Shown here: positions 7,374 to 13,625 of the stretch, piece by piece
Numbering within the stretch: position 1 is the first letter of the stretch
Layout: every line of letters starts with the position of its first letter
NCBI GenBank assembly: GCA_026225155.1
Contig: JAMFSG010000106.1
Span: 1-13,625, forward strand
Direction of reading: 5' to 3'
Source: Verrucomicrobiota bacterium
GTDB lineage: Bacteria; Verrucomicrobiota; Verrucomicrobiia; Limisphaerales; UBA11358
Length of the DNA: 13,625 nucleotides
Notes under the pieces: generated by a model
Told to the model about the DNA's origin: nothing
The model's input: only the letters and a program-made list of their open reading frames with translations
Database searches by the model: none
Translations under genes and position numbers: made by a program

Positions 7374-9049
7374 AAAAATGGAGCGTATTGATTTTGTTCA
7401 TTCTTGGCACGGTTGCATCCACTGTTGTCGCAACGCCGGATGAAACGCCCGCGCAAAAAGATGCGCGCATGGCGTGGTGGCGCGACGCGCGGTTCGGGAT
7501 GTTCATCCATTGGGGCCCCGTGAGTTTGACTGGACAGGAAATCAGTTGGTCGCGCGCAAACTCAAATACGAATTGTCCGAACGACGGGCCGACGCCGGTT
7601 GCCATTTATGATAATCTATACAAGCAATTTAATCCCACCAATTTCAACGCCGATGATTGGGTGAGCATCGCGAAAAATGCGGGCATGAAATACATGGTGC
7701 TGACGGCAAAACATGGCGATGGCTTTTTGCTGTGGGATTCCAAGGCGGACGCTTACAACATCAGCACGACGCCGTTCAAGCGTGATGTTTGCGCCGAATT
7801 GGCGGCGGCGGCGCACAAACAAAATGAAACCCTCGGCTGGTATTTTTCGCCGATGGACTGGCGCGATCCCGATTGCCGCTCGACGAACAATGACCGTTTC
7901 GTTCAAAAAAATCTGGCCGAGCTGCGCGAGCTGCTTGCCAATTACGGAAAAATTTCCGTGCTCTGGTTTGACACCGATGGCCGTCCGACGATGTGGAATC
8001 CGTCCGCGACTTATCCGCTCGTGCGCGGATTGCAGCCGCAGATCCTCATCAACAACCGGTTGCAGATGGACAGTTTTGAACAATGGGCGCACCAAGGTCA
8101 TTTGAATCCCAACGAAGATTTTTACACGCCGGAACAAAGCATCGGTGCCTATGATAACAAAACGCCGTGGGAAACCTGCATGACCATCGGCACGCAATGG
8201 TCTTGGAAACCAAACGACAAAATCAAATCGGCGGCTGAAGTCGTCCACATCCTCGCGCAATGCGTAGGCGGCGATGGAAATCTTTTGTTTGATGTCGGCC
8301 CGATGCCGGATGGTCGCATCGAACCGCGCCAGGTTGACGTGCTCAAACAAGTCGGCGCGTGGATGGACAAAAATGGCGAAAGTATTTACGGCACGCGCGG
8401 CGGTCCGTGGAAACCGACGAAGTCCATCGCCAGCACGCGCAAAGGCGATGTGATTTACGTTCATATTTTGCGTAGCCAGAGTGAGACGATTGAATTACCA
8501 GACATTGATTGCAAAATAAAATCCGCGCGCATTCTCGGCGGCGAAAAAATTAAATTCACCCGCGCCGATGGAAAACTTCTGCTGACAGTTCCTTTGGCTT
8601 TGCGTGATTCAGATGACACAGTTGTGAAATTGAAACTCGTCGGTTCCGCGCTCGACATTCCGGAAATCTCCTTGACGCCCGCCATCAAAGCCACGGCCTC
8701 GGATGTATTTCAAAAAGAAGACAGTCTTTACGGTGCGGCGTGCGCTTTCGATGGCGACGATCAAACGCGTTGGGCGACGGACGACGGAACCAAGCAAGCG
8801 TGGATCGCCGTTGATTTTTTGAAACCGAAAACCGTTGGCCACGTGCACATTTCCGAAGCGTTTTCCCGCGTGCAAAAATTTGAATTTCAATACCGCGACG
8901 GTGACGATTGGAAAACAATTTTTTCCAGCACGACTTTGGGCGATGATTTTCAAAAGTCTTTTTCTTCAATCACCGCGCAAGAATTTCGATTGAACATTCT
9001 CGATGCGACGGACGGCCCGACGATCAACGAAATCGAACTGACGCCTTGA
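7370..9049 (+). CDS. Secreted GH29 alpha-L-fucosidase with C-terminal discoidin-like domain (copy 2)
   Basis: A 559-residue paralogue of the preceding gene, sharing an ATGA overlap with it, so translation is probably coupled. A signal peptide is clear (MKKWSVLILFILGTVASTVVA). Motifs are RFGMFIHWG (41-49), TAKHGDGFLLWDS (112-124), LWFDTDG with predicted nucleophile Asp201, INNR (Arg230), TPEQ (Glu255) and PWETCMTIG (267-274). Copy 2 carries an insertion of about 11 residues between INNR and TPEQ that copy 1 lacks. The usual KHHDGF is KHGDGF here: one of the two substrate-binding histidines of GH29 is glycine, while IHWG is kept, the reverse of copy 1. The C-terminal 120 residues are again F5/8 type C-like. 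The two enzymes probably split work between different fucosyl linkages or substrates; that is inference. No other catalytic domain is present. Confidence 0.95.
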   Translation: MKKWSVLILFILGTVASTVVATPDETPAQKDARMAWWRDARFGMFIHWGPVSLTGQEISWSRANSNTNCPNDGPTPVAIYDNLYKQFNPTNFNADDWVSIAKNAGMKYMVLTAKHGDGFLLWDSKADAYNISTTPFKRDVCAELAAAAHKQNETLGWYFSPMDWRDPDCRSTNNDRFVQKNLAELRELLANYGKISVLWFDTDGRPTMWNPSATYPLVRGLQPQILINNRLQMDSFEQWAHQGHLNPNEDFYTPEQSIGAYDNKTPWETCMTIGTQWSWKPNDKIKSAAEVVHILAQCVGGDGNLLFDVGPMPDGRIEPRQVDVLKQVGAWMDKNGESIYGTRGGPWKPTKSIASTRKGDVIYVHILRSQSETIELPDIDCKIKSARILGGEKIKFTRADGKLLLTVPLALRDSDDTVVKLKLVGSALDIPEISLTPAIKATASDVFQKEDSLYGAACAFDGDDQTRWATDDGTKQAWIAVDFLKPKTVGHVHISEAFSRVQKFEFQYRDGDDWKTIFSSTTLGDDFQKSFSSITAQEFRLNILDATDGPTINEIELTP

Positions 9050-9053
9050 CGCG

Positions 9054-10832
9054 ATGAATAGCCCGATGAGCAACTTCGATTGGACGATTATTGCCCTTTA
9101 TTTATTGGGCGTCGTCGGCATCGGCGTGTTCGCGGGATTTCGTCGCAGCAAAAGCGCGGGCGATGCCGGGCATTATTTTCTCGCGGATAATTCTTTGAAA
9201 TGGCCGGTTATCGGGCTGGCAATGTTCGCGGCGAACATCTCGACCGTTCATCTCGTCAGCCTCGCGCAATCGGCTTACACGTCCGGTTTGCTTTACGGCA
9301 ATTACGAGTGGATGGCTGGGTTCACGCTCATTTTGCTCTCGCTGTTTTTCGCGCCGCTCTATTTGCGCACGCGCGTGCCGACGCTGCCCGATTATTTGGA
9401 ACGCCGTTACAACCGCAATTGCCGCGACGCGCTGTCGTTTGTTTCGCTGGTCTCGGCAATTGTCATTCACATCGGCGTGGCACTTTTCACCGCCGCTGCC
9501 GTGCTGTGTTACATTTTCAACATTCCAGAAACGCAAAACATTCTCGGCGTTAACGCGTTGATGTTCTTCATCATCGCGCTGGGAATTTTGACGGGAATTT
9601 ATACCGTCATCGGCGGATTGCTCGCCGTGGTTTGGACGGAAAGTATTCAAACCGTTTTGCTGCTGGTCGGCGCGATTTGCATCACCACTGCCGGTTATCA
9701 TGCTGTCGGTGGTTGGACAGCGTTAAATAATTTGCTCGCCACACACCCGCATCCATTGCTCGGGCAAGAAGGCGGCGTGGAACTTTCGACGAAATCTTTT
9801 TTGCACATGATGCACGCCAGCGGCGACAACACCGTCATCGGCAATGTGCCGTGGTATTCGATTTTGCTTGGCTATCCGGTCATCGGCATCTGGTATTGGT
9901 GCTGCGACCAGACGATTGTGCAACGCGTGCTCGCGGCTAAAGATGAAAAACATGCGCGCCTCGGCCCGCTGTTTTGCGCGTTCCTGAAAATTTTACCGGT
10001 ATTTTTCTTCGTGCTGCCCGGCGTGCTTTGCGTTGCGCTCGTGCAAAATAATTATTTTGGCACGGAAACAATCAACGGCGTGAGCCACGCCATCGGGCCG
10101 GTCGCGTCGAAAGATGCGTATCCGTTCATGCTCACACATTTGTTGCCGGTCGGATTGAAAGGACTCGTCGTCGCCGCAATGTTGGCCGCCGCGATGCAAA
10201 CATGTTCCGCCGCGCTCAATTCCGCCGCCACGCTTTTCGCTTACGACATCTGGAAACGCTGGCGTCCGCAAACCGCCAACGCCAGTCTCGTGACCGTTGG
10301 TCGTTGGACAACCGTCGCGGCCACGTTGCTGGCCATCGTGCTATCGCCGATCTTCGGCCATTACGACACGATTTTTCAGGGACTGAACACGTTGATCTGC
10401 TACATCGCGCCGCCGATCACCGCCGTGTTTCTTGTCGGTGTTTTCTGGAAACGCGCCGGCGGACGTGCCGCGTTCATCACGATGATTTTTGGCGGACTGC
10501 TCGGCGCAATTTGTTTTTTTCTCGGATTTTTCAAAGACAAAATTGCGTCTAAAGATGCCATCACCGCGTCGCCCGTTTTGAATTTCATATACAACACCTG
10601 CCTCGCGGATTTTATGCTCGCATCGTTTGGATTGTTTTGTCTTTGCGTCCTCGTGCAAGTCGTCGCCTCGCTCGCGCTGCGCGAACCATTGAAGGCCGGA
10701 GCTGAAACGCTCGTCTGGGAAAATTGGACTGCGCCGCTGCGTGTGAAATGCGGCAGCGGATTATCCGATTACCGTTTCATGTCCGCGCTGGTGCTCGTGA
10801 TTTTCGTGACGCTCTATTTTATTTTCCGTTGA
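9054..10832 (+). CDS. Sodium:solute symporter (SSS/SGLT family), likely L-fucose importer
   Basis: A 592-residue integral membrane protein with roughly 13-14 hydrophobic segments, the size and layout of the SSS family (LeuT-type fold). The N-terminus (WTIIALYLLGVVGIGVFAG, then AGDAGHYFLADNSLKWPVIG) and the first re-entrant region (MFAANISTVHLVSLAQSAY) match the family, as do GGLLAVVWTESIQT and the WYWCCDQTIVQRVLAAKDEK segment of the classic SSS signature. Start ATG 9054 lies 4 bp after the fucosidase stop; an ATG at 9066 is an alternative. No ribosome binding site is visible for either. Located between the fucosidases and fucose catabolic enzymes, it is best explained as the Na+-coupled importer of released fucose; the substrate is inferred from context only. 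No FucP-type MFS permease, ABC transporter or SusCD pair is present in the window. Confidence 0.93.
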   Translation: MNSPMSNFDWTIIALYLLGVVGIGVFAGFRRSKSAGDAGHYFLADNSLKWPVIGLAMFAANISTVHLVSLAQSAYTSGLLYGNYEWMAGFTLILLSLFFAPLYLRTRVPTLPDYLERRYNRNCRDALSFVSLVSAIVIHIGVALFTAAAVLCYIFNIPETQNILGVNALMFFIIALGILTGIYTVIGGLLAVVWTESIQTVLLLVGAICITTAGYHAVGGWTALNNLLATHPHPLLGQEGGVELSTKSFLHMMHASGDNTVIGNVPWYSILLGYPVIGIWYWCCDQTIVQRVLAAKDEKHARLGPLFCAFLKILPVFFFVLPGVLCVALVQNNYFGTETINGVSHAIGPVASKDAYPFMLTHLLPVGLKGLVVAAMLAAAMQTCSAALNSAATLFAYDIWKRWRPQTANASLVTVGRWTTVAATLLAIVLSPIFGHYDTIFQGLNTLICYIAPPITAVFLVGVFWKRAGGRAAFITMIFGGLLGAICFFLGFFKDKIASKDAITASPVLNFIYNTCLADFMLASFGLFCLCVLVQVVASLALREPLKAGAETLVWENWTAPLRVKCGSGLSDYRFMSALVLVIFVTLYFIFR

Positions 10833-10835
10833 CCT

Positions 10836-11267
10836 ATGAATTTGAAAATTATGAAAACCATTTTTGCTTTGCTCTGCATCGCGATGCTCGCCGGTTGCGC
10901 GACGCAAAACCCAACGTCGCAAAATTCACCGCAACGTTATTGCTGGGTCACCGGCTTGAAATCGGATAAGGCTGCGCGTTACGAGGATTTGCACGCGCAT
11001 GCGTGGCCACGCGTGAACGCGATGATCAAGTCGTGCCACATCCAGAATTTTTCTATCCACGAACGCGAGATCAATGGCCAGCTTTATCTGTTCGCGTATC
11101 TCGAATACACCGGCACGAATTTCGACGCCGACATGGCGCGCATGGCCGCTGATCCCGAAACGCAGCGCTGGTGGAAGGAAACCGATCCGTGTCAATCACC
11201 GTTGCCGGATGCCGCGGCGAAAGGAAAAATCTGGTCAGACACGAAGGAGGTTTATTTTCTCAAATGA
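10836..11267 (+). CDS. L-rhamnose/L-fucose mutarotase family protein with lipoprotein signal
   Basis: Interconverts alpha and beta anomers of a 6-deoxy-L-sugar. The body matches the RhaM-type (DUF718) mutarotase family: WVTGLKSDKAARYEDLHAHAWPRV aligns with the region of E. coli RhaM carrying Tyr18 and His22 (here Tyr49 and His53, same spacing). The conserved QRWWK (110-114) and C-terminal KEVYFL are present. The family is normally cytoplasmic and about 100-110 residues. Here 143 residues begin with a type II signal peptide: MKTIFALLCIAML followed by lipobox LAGC (Cys21, Ala at +2), which predicts a lipid-anchored protein outside the cytoplasm. Start ATG 10836 follows the symporter stop by 3 bp; ATG 10851 is also possible and keeps the signal. 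The stop overlaps the next gene by ATGA. A fucose mutarotase is the natural reading in this operon, as FucM of the Xanthomonas fucose pathway belongs to the same family; the exact sugar is inferred. Confidence 0.87.
   Translation: MNLKIMKTIFALLCIAMLAGCATQNPTSQNSPQRYCWVTGLKSDKAARYEDLHAHAWPRVNAMIKSCHIQNFSIHEREINGQLYLFAYLEYTGTNFDADMARMAADPETQRWWKETDPCQSPLPDAAAKGKIWSDTKEVYFLK
11244..11250 (+). promoter_or_regulatory. Strong but distant Shine-Dalgarno for the SDR gene
   Basis: AAGGAGG lies inside the 3' end of the mutarotase gene, 13 bp before the ATG of the dehydrogenase. This is one of the few near-consensus ribosome binding sites in the window, though the spacing is longer than usual. It supports the ATG at 11264 over the longer frame from 11171, which would overlap the mutarotase gene by about 97 bp. 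Confidence 0.5.
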
Positions 11268-12037
11268 ATTTACTGCTCAAAGATAAAATTATTTTTCTCA
11301 CCGGCGGCTCGTGCGGCATCGGCCGCGATTGCGCGAAAGCTTACGCCGCCGAAGGTGCGAAAGTCGTTGTCGTCGCCCGCGACAAGGATGGTGTTGAAAA
11401 GGTCGCGAACGAACTTGGCACGGATCACCTCGGCATCGTCTGTGACGTGACGCGCGACGGTGAAGTGAAAACCGCGATTGAAAAAACGTTGTCGCGTTAC
11501 GGAAAGTTGGACGCCGTTCACAACAACGCCGGCATCGCCACGCCGTCAAAAGCGATTCACGATACGACCGATGCCGAATGGGACGCGCTGTTTGATGTGA
11601 ATTTGAAAGGCGTTTTGCACACGACGCGTCACGCGTTCGCGGCGTTGGCCGCGAGCAAAGGAAACATTCTCAACACGTCCAGTCTCGTCGGCAACATCGG
11701 CCAGGAAATTCATGCGGCTTACGCGGCGACGAAAGGCGGCATGAACGCGCTCACGAAATCCATGGCGCTGGATTATGCGAAACACGGCATTCGCGTGAAC
11801 GCCGTCGCGCCTGCGGGCGTGTGGACGCCGATGCTCCGTCAATGGTGCGCCGAGCAGCCCGATCCTGCGTCCACCGAGCGTTATCTGAACGAAATTCATC
11901 CGCTCGGTTATTGTCCGGAAGGCGACACGATTGCCGACGCGTGTGTTTTTTTGCTTTCCGAAAAAGCGCGTTTCATCACCGGCCACATTCTAAATGTCAG
12001 CGGCGGCGCGGAACTCGGCTACCGCCGTTCAGCTTAA
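11264..12037 (+). CDS. Short-chain dehydrogenase/reductase, likely L-fucose dehydrogenase
   Basis: A 257-residue classical SDR. The cofactor motif TGGSCGIG (13-20), NNAG (87-90), the catalytic serine in NTSS (139/140) and YAATK (Tyr153, Lys157) are all intact, and the C-terminus ends in a SGGAELGY segment. The end of beta-2 reads VVVVARD with no acidic residue directly after the strand, which tends towards NADP use; this is a weak indicator. In the non-phosphorylative fucose route two SDR steps exist: L-fucose to L-fuconolactone, and 2-keto-3-deoxy-L-fuconate oxidation. The segment VAPAGVWTPMLRQW and following HPLG resemble bacterial L-fucose dehydrogenases as I recall them, so I favour the first step, without excluding the second. 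The ATG overlaps the mutarotase stop (ATGA). It is followed by a 218 bp gap containing a palindromic repeat. Confidence 0.88.
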   Translation: MNLLLKDKIIFLTGGSCGIGRDCAKAYAAEGAKVVVVARDKDGVEKVANELGTDHLGIVCDVTRDGEVKTAIEKTLSRYGKLDAVHNNAGIATPSKAIHDTTDAEWDALFDVNLKGVLHTTRHAFAALAASKGNILNTSSLVGNIGQEIHAAYAATKGGMNALTKSMALDYAKHGIRVNAVAPAGVWTPMLRQWCAEQPDPASTERYLNEIHPLGYCPEGDTIADACVFLLSEKARFITGHILNVSGGAELGYRRSA

Positions 12038-12255
12038 TTTTATGGATTTCGCGTTCACATTCTTTGGTAGGGAAATCGCGCTGCGATGTCCCCGTCGCCG
12101 AGCGCAGCGTCAGGCGACGGAATCAGGCGAACGTGGTAAGCCAAACGCTTTGCTCATTCGTTGCGCCGCGACCCGGCGCGGACGGCGCAGCGCGCCATTC
12201 CTACCATGTTTCAACGCACGTTTAATAATTTTATTCCCAGATTGATTTCATTTTT
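12038..12255. other. 218-bp intergenic region inside the operon
   Basis: This is the only large gap in an otherwise tightly packed operon. It contains the palindromic element plus an AT-rich tail (12208-12255, including TTTAATAATTTTATTC) just before the fuconate dehydratase start. The tail could hold a secondary promoter, but no convincing hexamer pair is visible. Frames crossing the gap show no domain and a composition shifted from their neighbours. Confidence 0.6.
12065..12206. repeat. MITE/REP-like palindromic element between SDR and fuconate dehydratase genes
   Basis: A 142-bp GC-rich element with imperfect terminal inverted repeats. The left end reads TGGTAGGG then CGCGCTGCG; the right end on the other strand reads TGGTAGGA then CGCGCTGCG; 21 of the first 27 positions agree. 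Inside is a second, perfect 8-bp inverted repeat, CCGTCGCC (12092-12099) with GGCGACGG (12113-12120), and further GC-rich self-complementary stretches. It holds no credible gene. Similar GGTAGGG-ended repeats are, from memory, common in Verrucomicrobiota genomes; a genome copy count would be needed to confirm this. I see no obvious target-site duplication (flanks TTCTT and TGTTT). Confidence 0.7.
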
Positions 12256-13482
12256 ATGATCACCAAAATTTCCATGCGCGATGCGCGTTTTCCCATCGGT
12301 CATGGCCACGGCAGCGACGCGATCCACAAAGATCCGATTTATTCTTATGCTGTAACAGAATTGCATGATGACAAAGGCCGCACCGGCATCGGTCTCGCGT
12401 TCACACTTGGTGAAGGCAATCAACTCGTGTGCGAAGCCGCAAGATTTTATGCACAACGGCTCGTCGGAAAATCCATTGAAGAAATCATGTCCGATTTCGG
12501 CGCGTTGCAACGCGCGATGGCGGACGAACAACAATTCCGCTGGCTCGGGCCGCACAAAGGCGTCGTGCAACTCGCGCTCGCATCCGTCACGAATGCCTGC
12601 TGGGATTTGTGGGCGAAAACGCGCGGCGTGCCGTTGTGGAAATTGCTACTTGATCTTTCGCCCGAACAAGTTGTCGCCACGCTTGATCTTTCGTATCTCG
12701 AAGACGAACTCACTTCGCCGCTCGCGTTAAAAATTATTCGCGAGCATCGGCCGACCCGCAAGGCTCGCGAAAATATTTTGAAAGCCGGTTATCCCGGTTA
12801 CGACACATCGGTTGGCTGGTTTAATTACGACGACGCGCAAGTGCGCGAAAATTGCAAACGAGCCATAGCCGCCGGTTTCACCGCGATGAAACTGAAAGTC
12901 GGTTCGCGCGATCCCGAACGCGATCTGCGCCGCGCCAAAATTGTCCGCGAAGTTGCCGGTGACAAAGCGCGCGTGATGGTGGACGCCAATCAGCAATGGA
13001 CGTTGCCGCAAGCTTTGGACATCTGCCAAAAACTGCGCGTCATCAATCCGTTTTGGATCGAGGAACCGACGCATCCCGACGACGTGCTCGGCCACAAAAC
13101 TTTGGCCGATGCCATCGCACCGCTCAAACTTGCGCTCGGCGAACACGTGCCGAACCGCGTCGTTTTCAAAAATTATCTGCAAGCGAAATGCGCCGGATTT
13201 ATTCAAGTGGATGCCGTGCGCGTCGCAGGTGTGAGCGAATTTCTCGCCGTCAGTTTGTTGTCGCGCAAGTTCGGCATTCCGGTCGTGCCGCACGTCGGCG
13301 ACATGGGCCAACTACATCAGCACCTCGTGCTGTTCAATCACATCGCGCTCGGTCACGACGCCATTTTTCTCGAACACATTCCGCACTTGCGCGAACACTT
13401 TGTCCATCCATGCAAAGTCGAAAATGGCGTCTATCAAACGCCGCAGGAAATTGGTTCGAGCTGCGATTTGAAACCGGTTTGA
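12256..13482 (+). CDS. fucD: L-fuconate dehydratase (enolase superfamily)
   Basis: Dehydrates L-fuconate to 2-keto-3-deoxy-L-fuconate in the cytoplasm, Mg2+ dependent. The 408-residue protein has the N-terminal capping domain and C-terminal barrel of the enolase superfamily. Visible active-site elements are MKLKVG (Lys212, Lys214), VDANQ (Asp243), WIEEP (Glu269), GEHVPNR (Glu296), Asp319 and VPHVGD (His346). The spacing Asp243/Glu269/Glu296/Asp319/His346 equals that of the Xanthomonas campestris enzyme (Asp248, Glu274, Glu301, Asp324, His351 as I recall), so metal ligands and the His-Asp dyad are conserved. The IEEPTHPDDVLGHKTL and GEHVPNRVVFKNYLQ segments are typical of this subgroup, which includes human ENOSF1. 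It is about 30 residues shorter than the Xanthomonas protein. The loop after VPH reads VGDMGQLHQHL where I expect AGGVGLC, a small variation near the catalytic histidine. The ATG at 12256 lacks a ribosome binding site. Neighbours strongly support the role. Confidence 0.94.
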   Translation: MITKISMRDARFPIGHGHGSDAIHKDPIYSYAVTELHDDKGRTGIGLAFTLGEGNQLVCEAARFYAQRLVGKSIEEIMSDFGALQRAMADEQQFRWLGPHKGVVQLALASVTNACWDLWAKTRGVPLWKLLLDLSPEQVVATLDLSYLEDELTSPLALKIIREHRPTRKARENILKAGYPGYDTSVGWFNYDDAQVRENCKRAIAAGFTAMKLKVGSRDPERDLRRAKIVREVAGDKARVMVDANQQWTLPQALDICQKLRVINPFWIEEPTHPDDVLGHKTLADAIAPLKLALGEHVPNRVVFKNYLQAKCAGFIQVDAVRVAGVSEFLAVSLLSRKFGIPVVPHVGDMGQLHQHLVLFNHIALGHDAIFLEHIPHLREHFVHPCKVENGVYQTPQEIGSSCDLKPV

Positions 13483-13485
13483 AGC

Positions 13486-13625
13486 ATGAAAGTGATGCCC
13501 ATCGTTGATTCGCACGTCCATTTTTGGGATCCGGCGCGATTTGATTATGCGTGGAATCACGGTTTTCCAACTTTGGACCGCGCCTTTCTGCCGACGAACT
13601 TTTCAACAGCGAGTGCGAACGCCAA
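13486..13625 (+). CDS. Amidohydrolase-family protein, probable L-fuconolactonase (5' part, truncated by window edge)
   Basis: Only the first 46 residues are visible. The N-terminus MKVMPIVDSHVHFWDPARFDY carries the D-x-H-x-H metal-binding motif (VDSHVHFWD) that opens the TIM-barrel amidohydrolases of the lactonase subgroup. The start lies 3 bp after the dehydratase stop; an ATG three codons later is an alternative. In the known fucose pathway this family supplies L-fuconolactonase, the missing step between the dehydrogenase and the dehydratase. The function is inferred from motif plus operon position. Confidence 0.82.
   Translation, partial: MKVMPIVDSHVHFWDPARFDYAWNHGFPTLDRAFLPTNFSTASANA

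Noticed and set aside
9102..9701. A 199-codon minus-strand frame opposite the symporter.
   Set aside because: Charged, domain-free antisense shadow of a codon-biased membrane protein gene.
11171..11263. Upstream extension of the SDR frame starting inside the mutarotase gene.
   Set aside because: It adds 31 residues before a canonical SDR N-terminus and overlaps the well-supported mutarotase gene.
12065..12206. The palindromic element as a CRISPR, tRNA or riboswitch.
   Set aside because: No direct repeats with spacers, no cloverleaf with a CCA-compatible stem, and no recognisable riboswitch core; its symmetry fits a MITE/REP-like repeat.
11821..12245. Plus-strand frames running from the SDR gene through the palindromic repeat.
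   Set aside because: Arg-rich, domain-free translations produced by GC-rich DNA in the wrong frame.

Overview
The window reads as bacterial DNA, most likely from a Verrucomicrobiota chromosome (inferred, not proven). The reasons are a very large secreted protein with autotransporter-associated beta-strand repeats, GH29 fucosidases with signal peptides, genes with weak or absent Shine-Dalgarno sequences, and a short GC-rich interspersed repeat with TGGTAGG ends. No phage, IS transposase, CRISPR, tRNA or rRNA is visible.

Left block, minus strand (1 to about 5600). Two adjacent AraC-family regulators (about 4539-5600, then 3627-4514) are transcribed leftward, almost touching. After a gene-free gap of about 430-500 bp comes the 5' part of a giant Gly/Asn/Thr-rich secreted beta-strand-repeat protein. 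It runs off the left edge with more than 1,000 codons and no stop.

Right block, plus strand (about 5673 to the right edge). Diverging from the regulators is a compact L-fucose utilisation operon. It holds two tandem secreted GH29 alpha-L-fucosidases, each with a C-terminal discoidin-like domain, then a sodium:solute symporter, a RhaM/FucM-type sugar mutarotase predicted to be a lipoprotein, a short-chain dehydrogenase (likely L-fucose dehydrogenase), L-fuconate dehydratase with all family catalytic residues, and the start of an amidohydrolase (likely L-fuconolactonase) cut by the right edge. Most junctions are ATGA overlaps or 3-4 bp gaps. The exception is a 218 bp gap between the dehydrogenase and the dehydratase, which carries a MITE/REP-like palindromic element.

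Inferred working model: fucosylated glycans are trimmed outside the cytoplasm by the two fucosidases. The anchored mutarotase equilibrates the released fucose anomers and the symporter imports fucose. Dehydrogenase, lactonase and dehydratase then convert L-fucose to L-fuconolactone, L-fuconate and 2-keto-3-deoxy-L-fuconate, which is the non-phosphorylative route and not the FucI/FucK/FucA route. The divergent AraC genes are the obvious candidate regulators. The enzymes belong to known families. The less ordinary points are the extracytoplasmic mutarotase, the active-site differences between the twin fucosidases, the palindromic repeat inside the operon, and the linkage to a giant surface protein.
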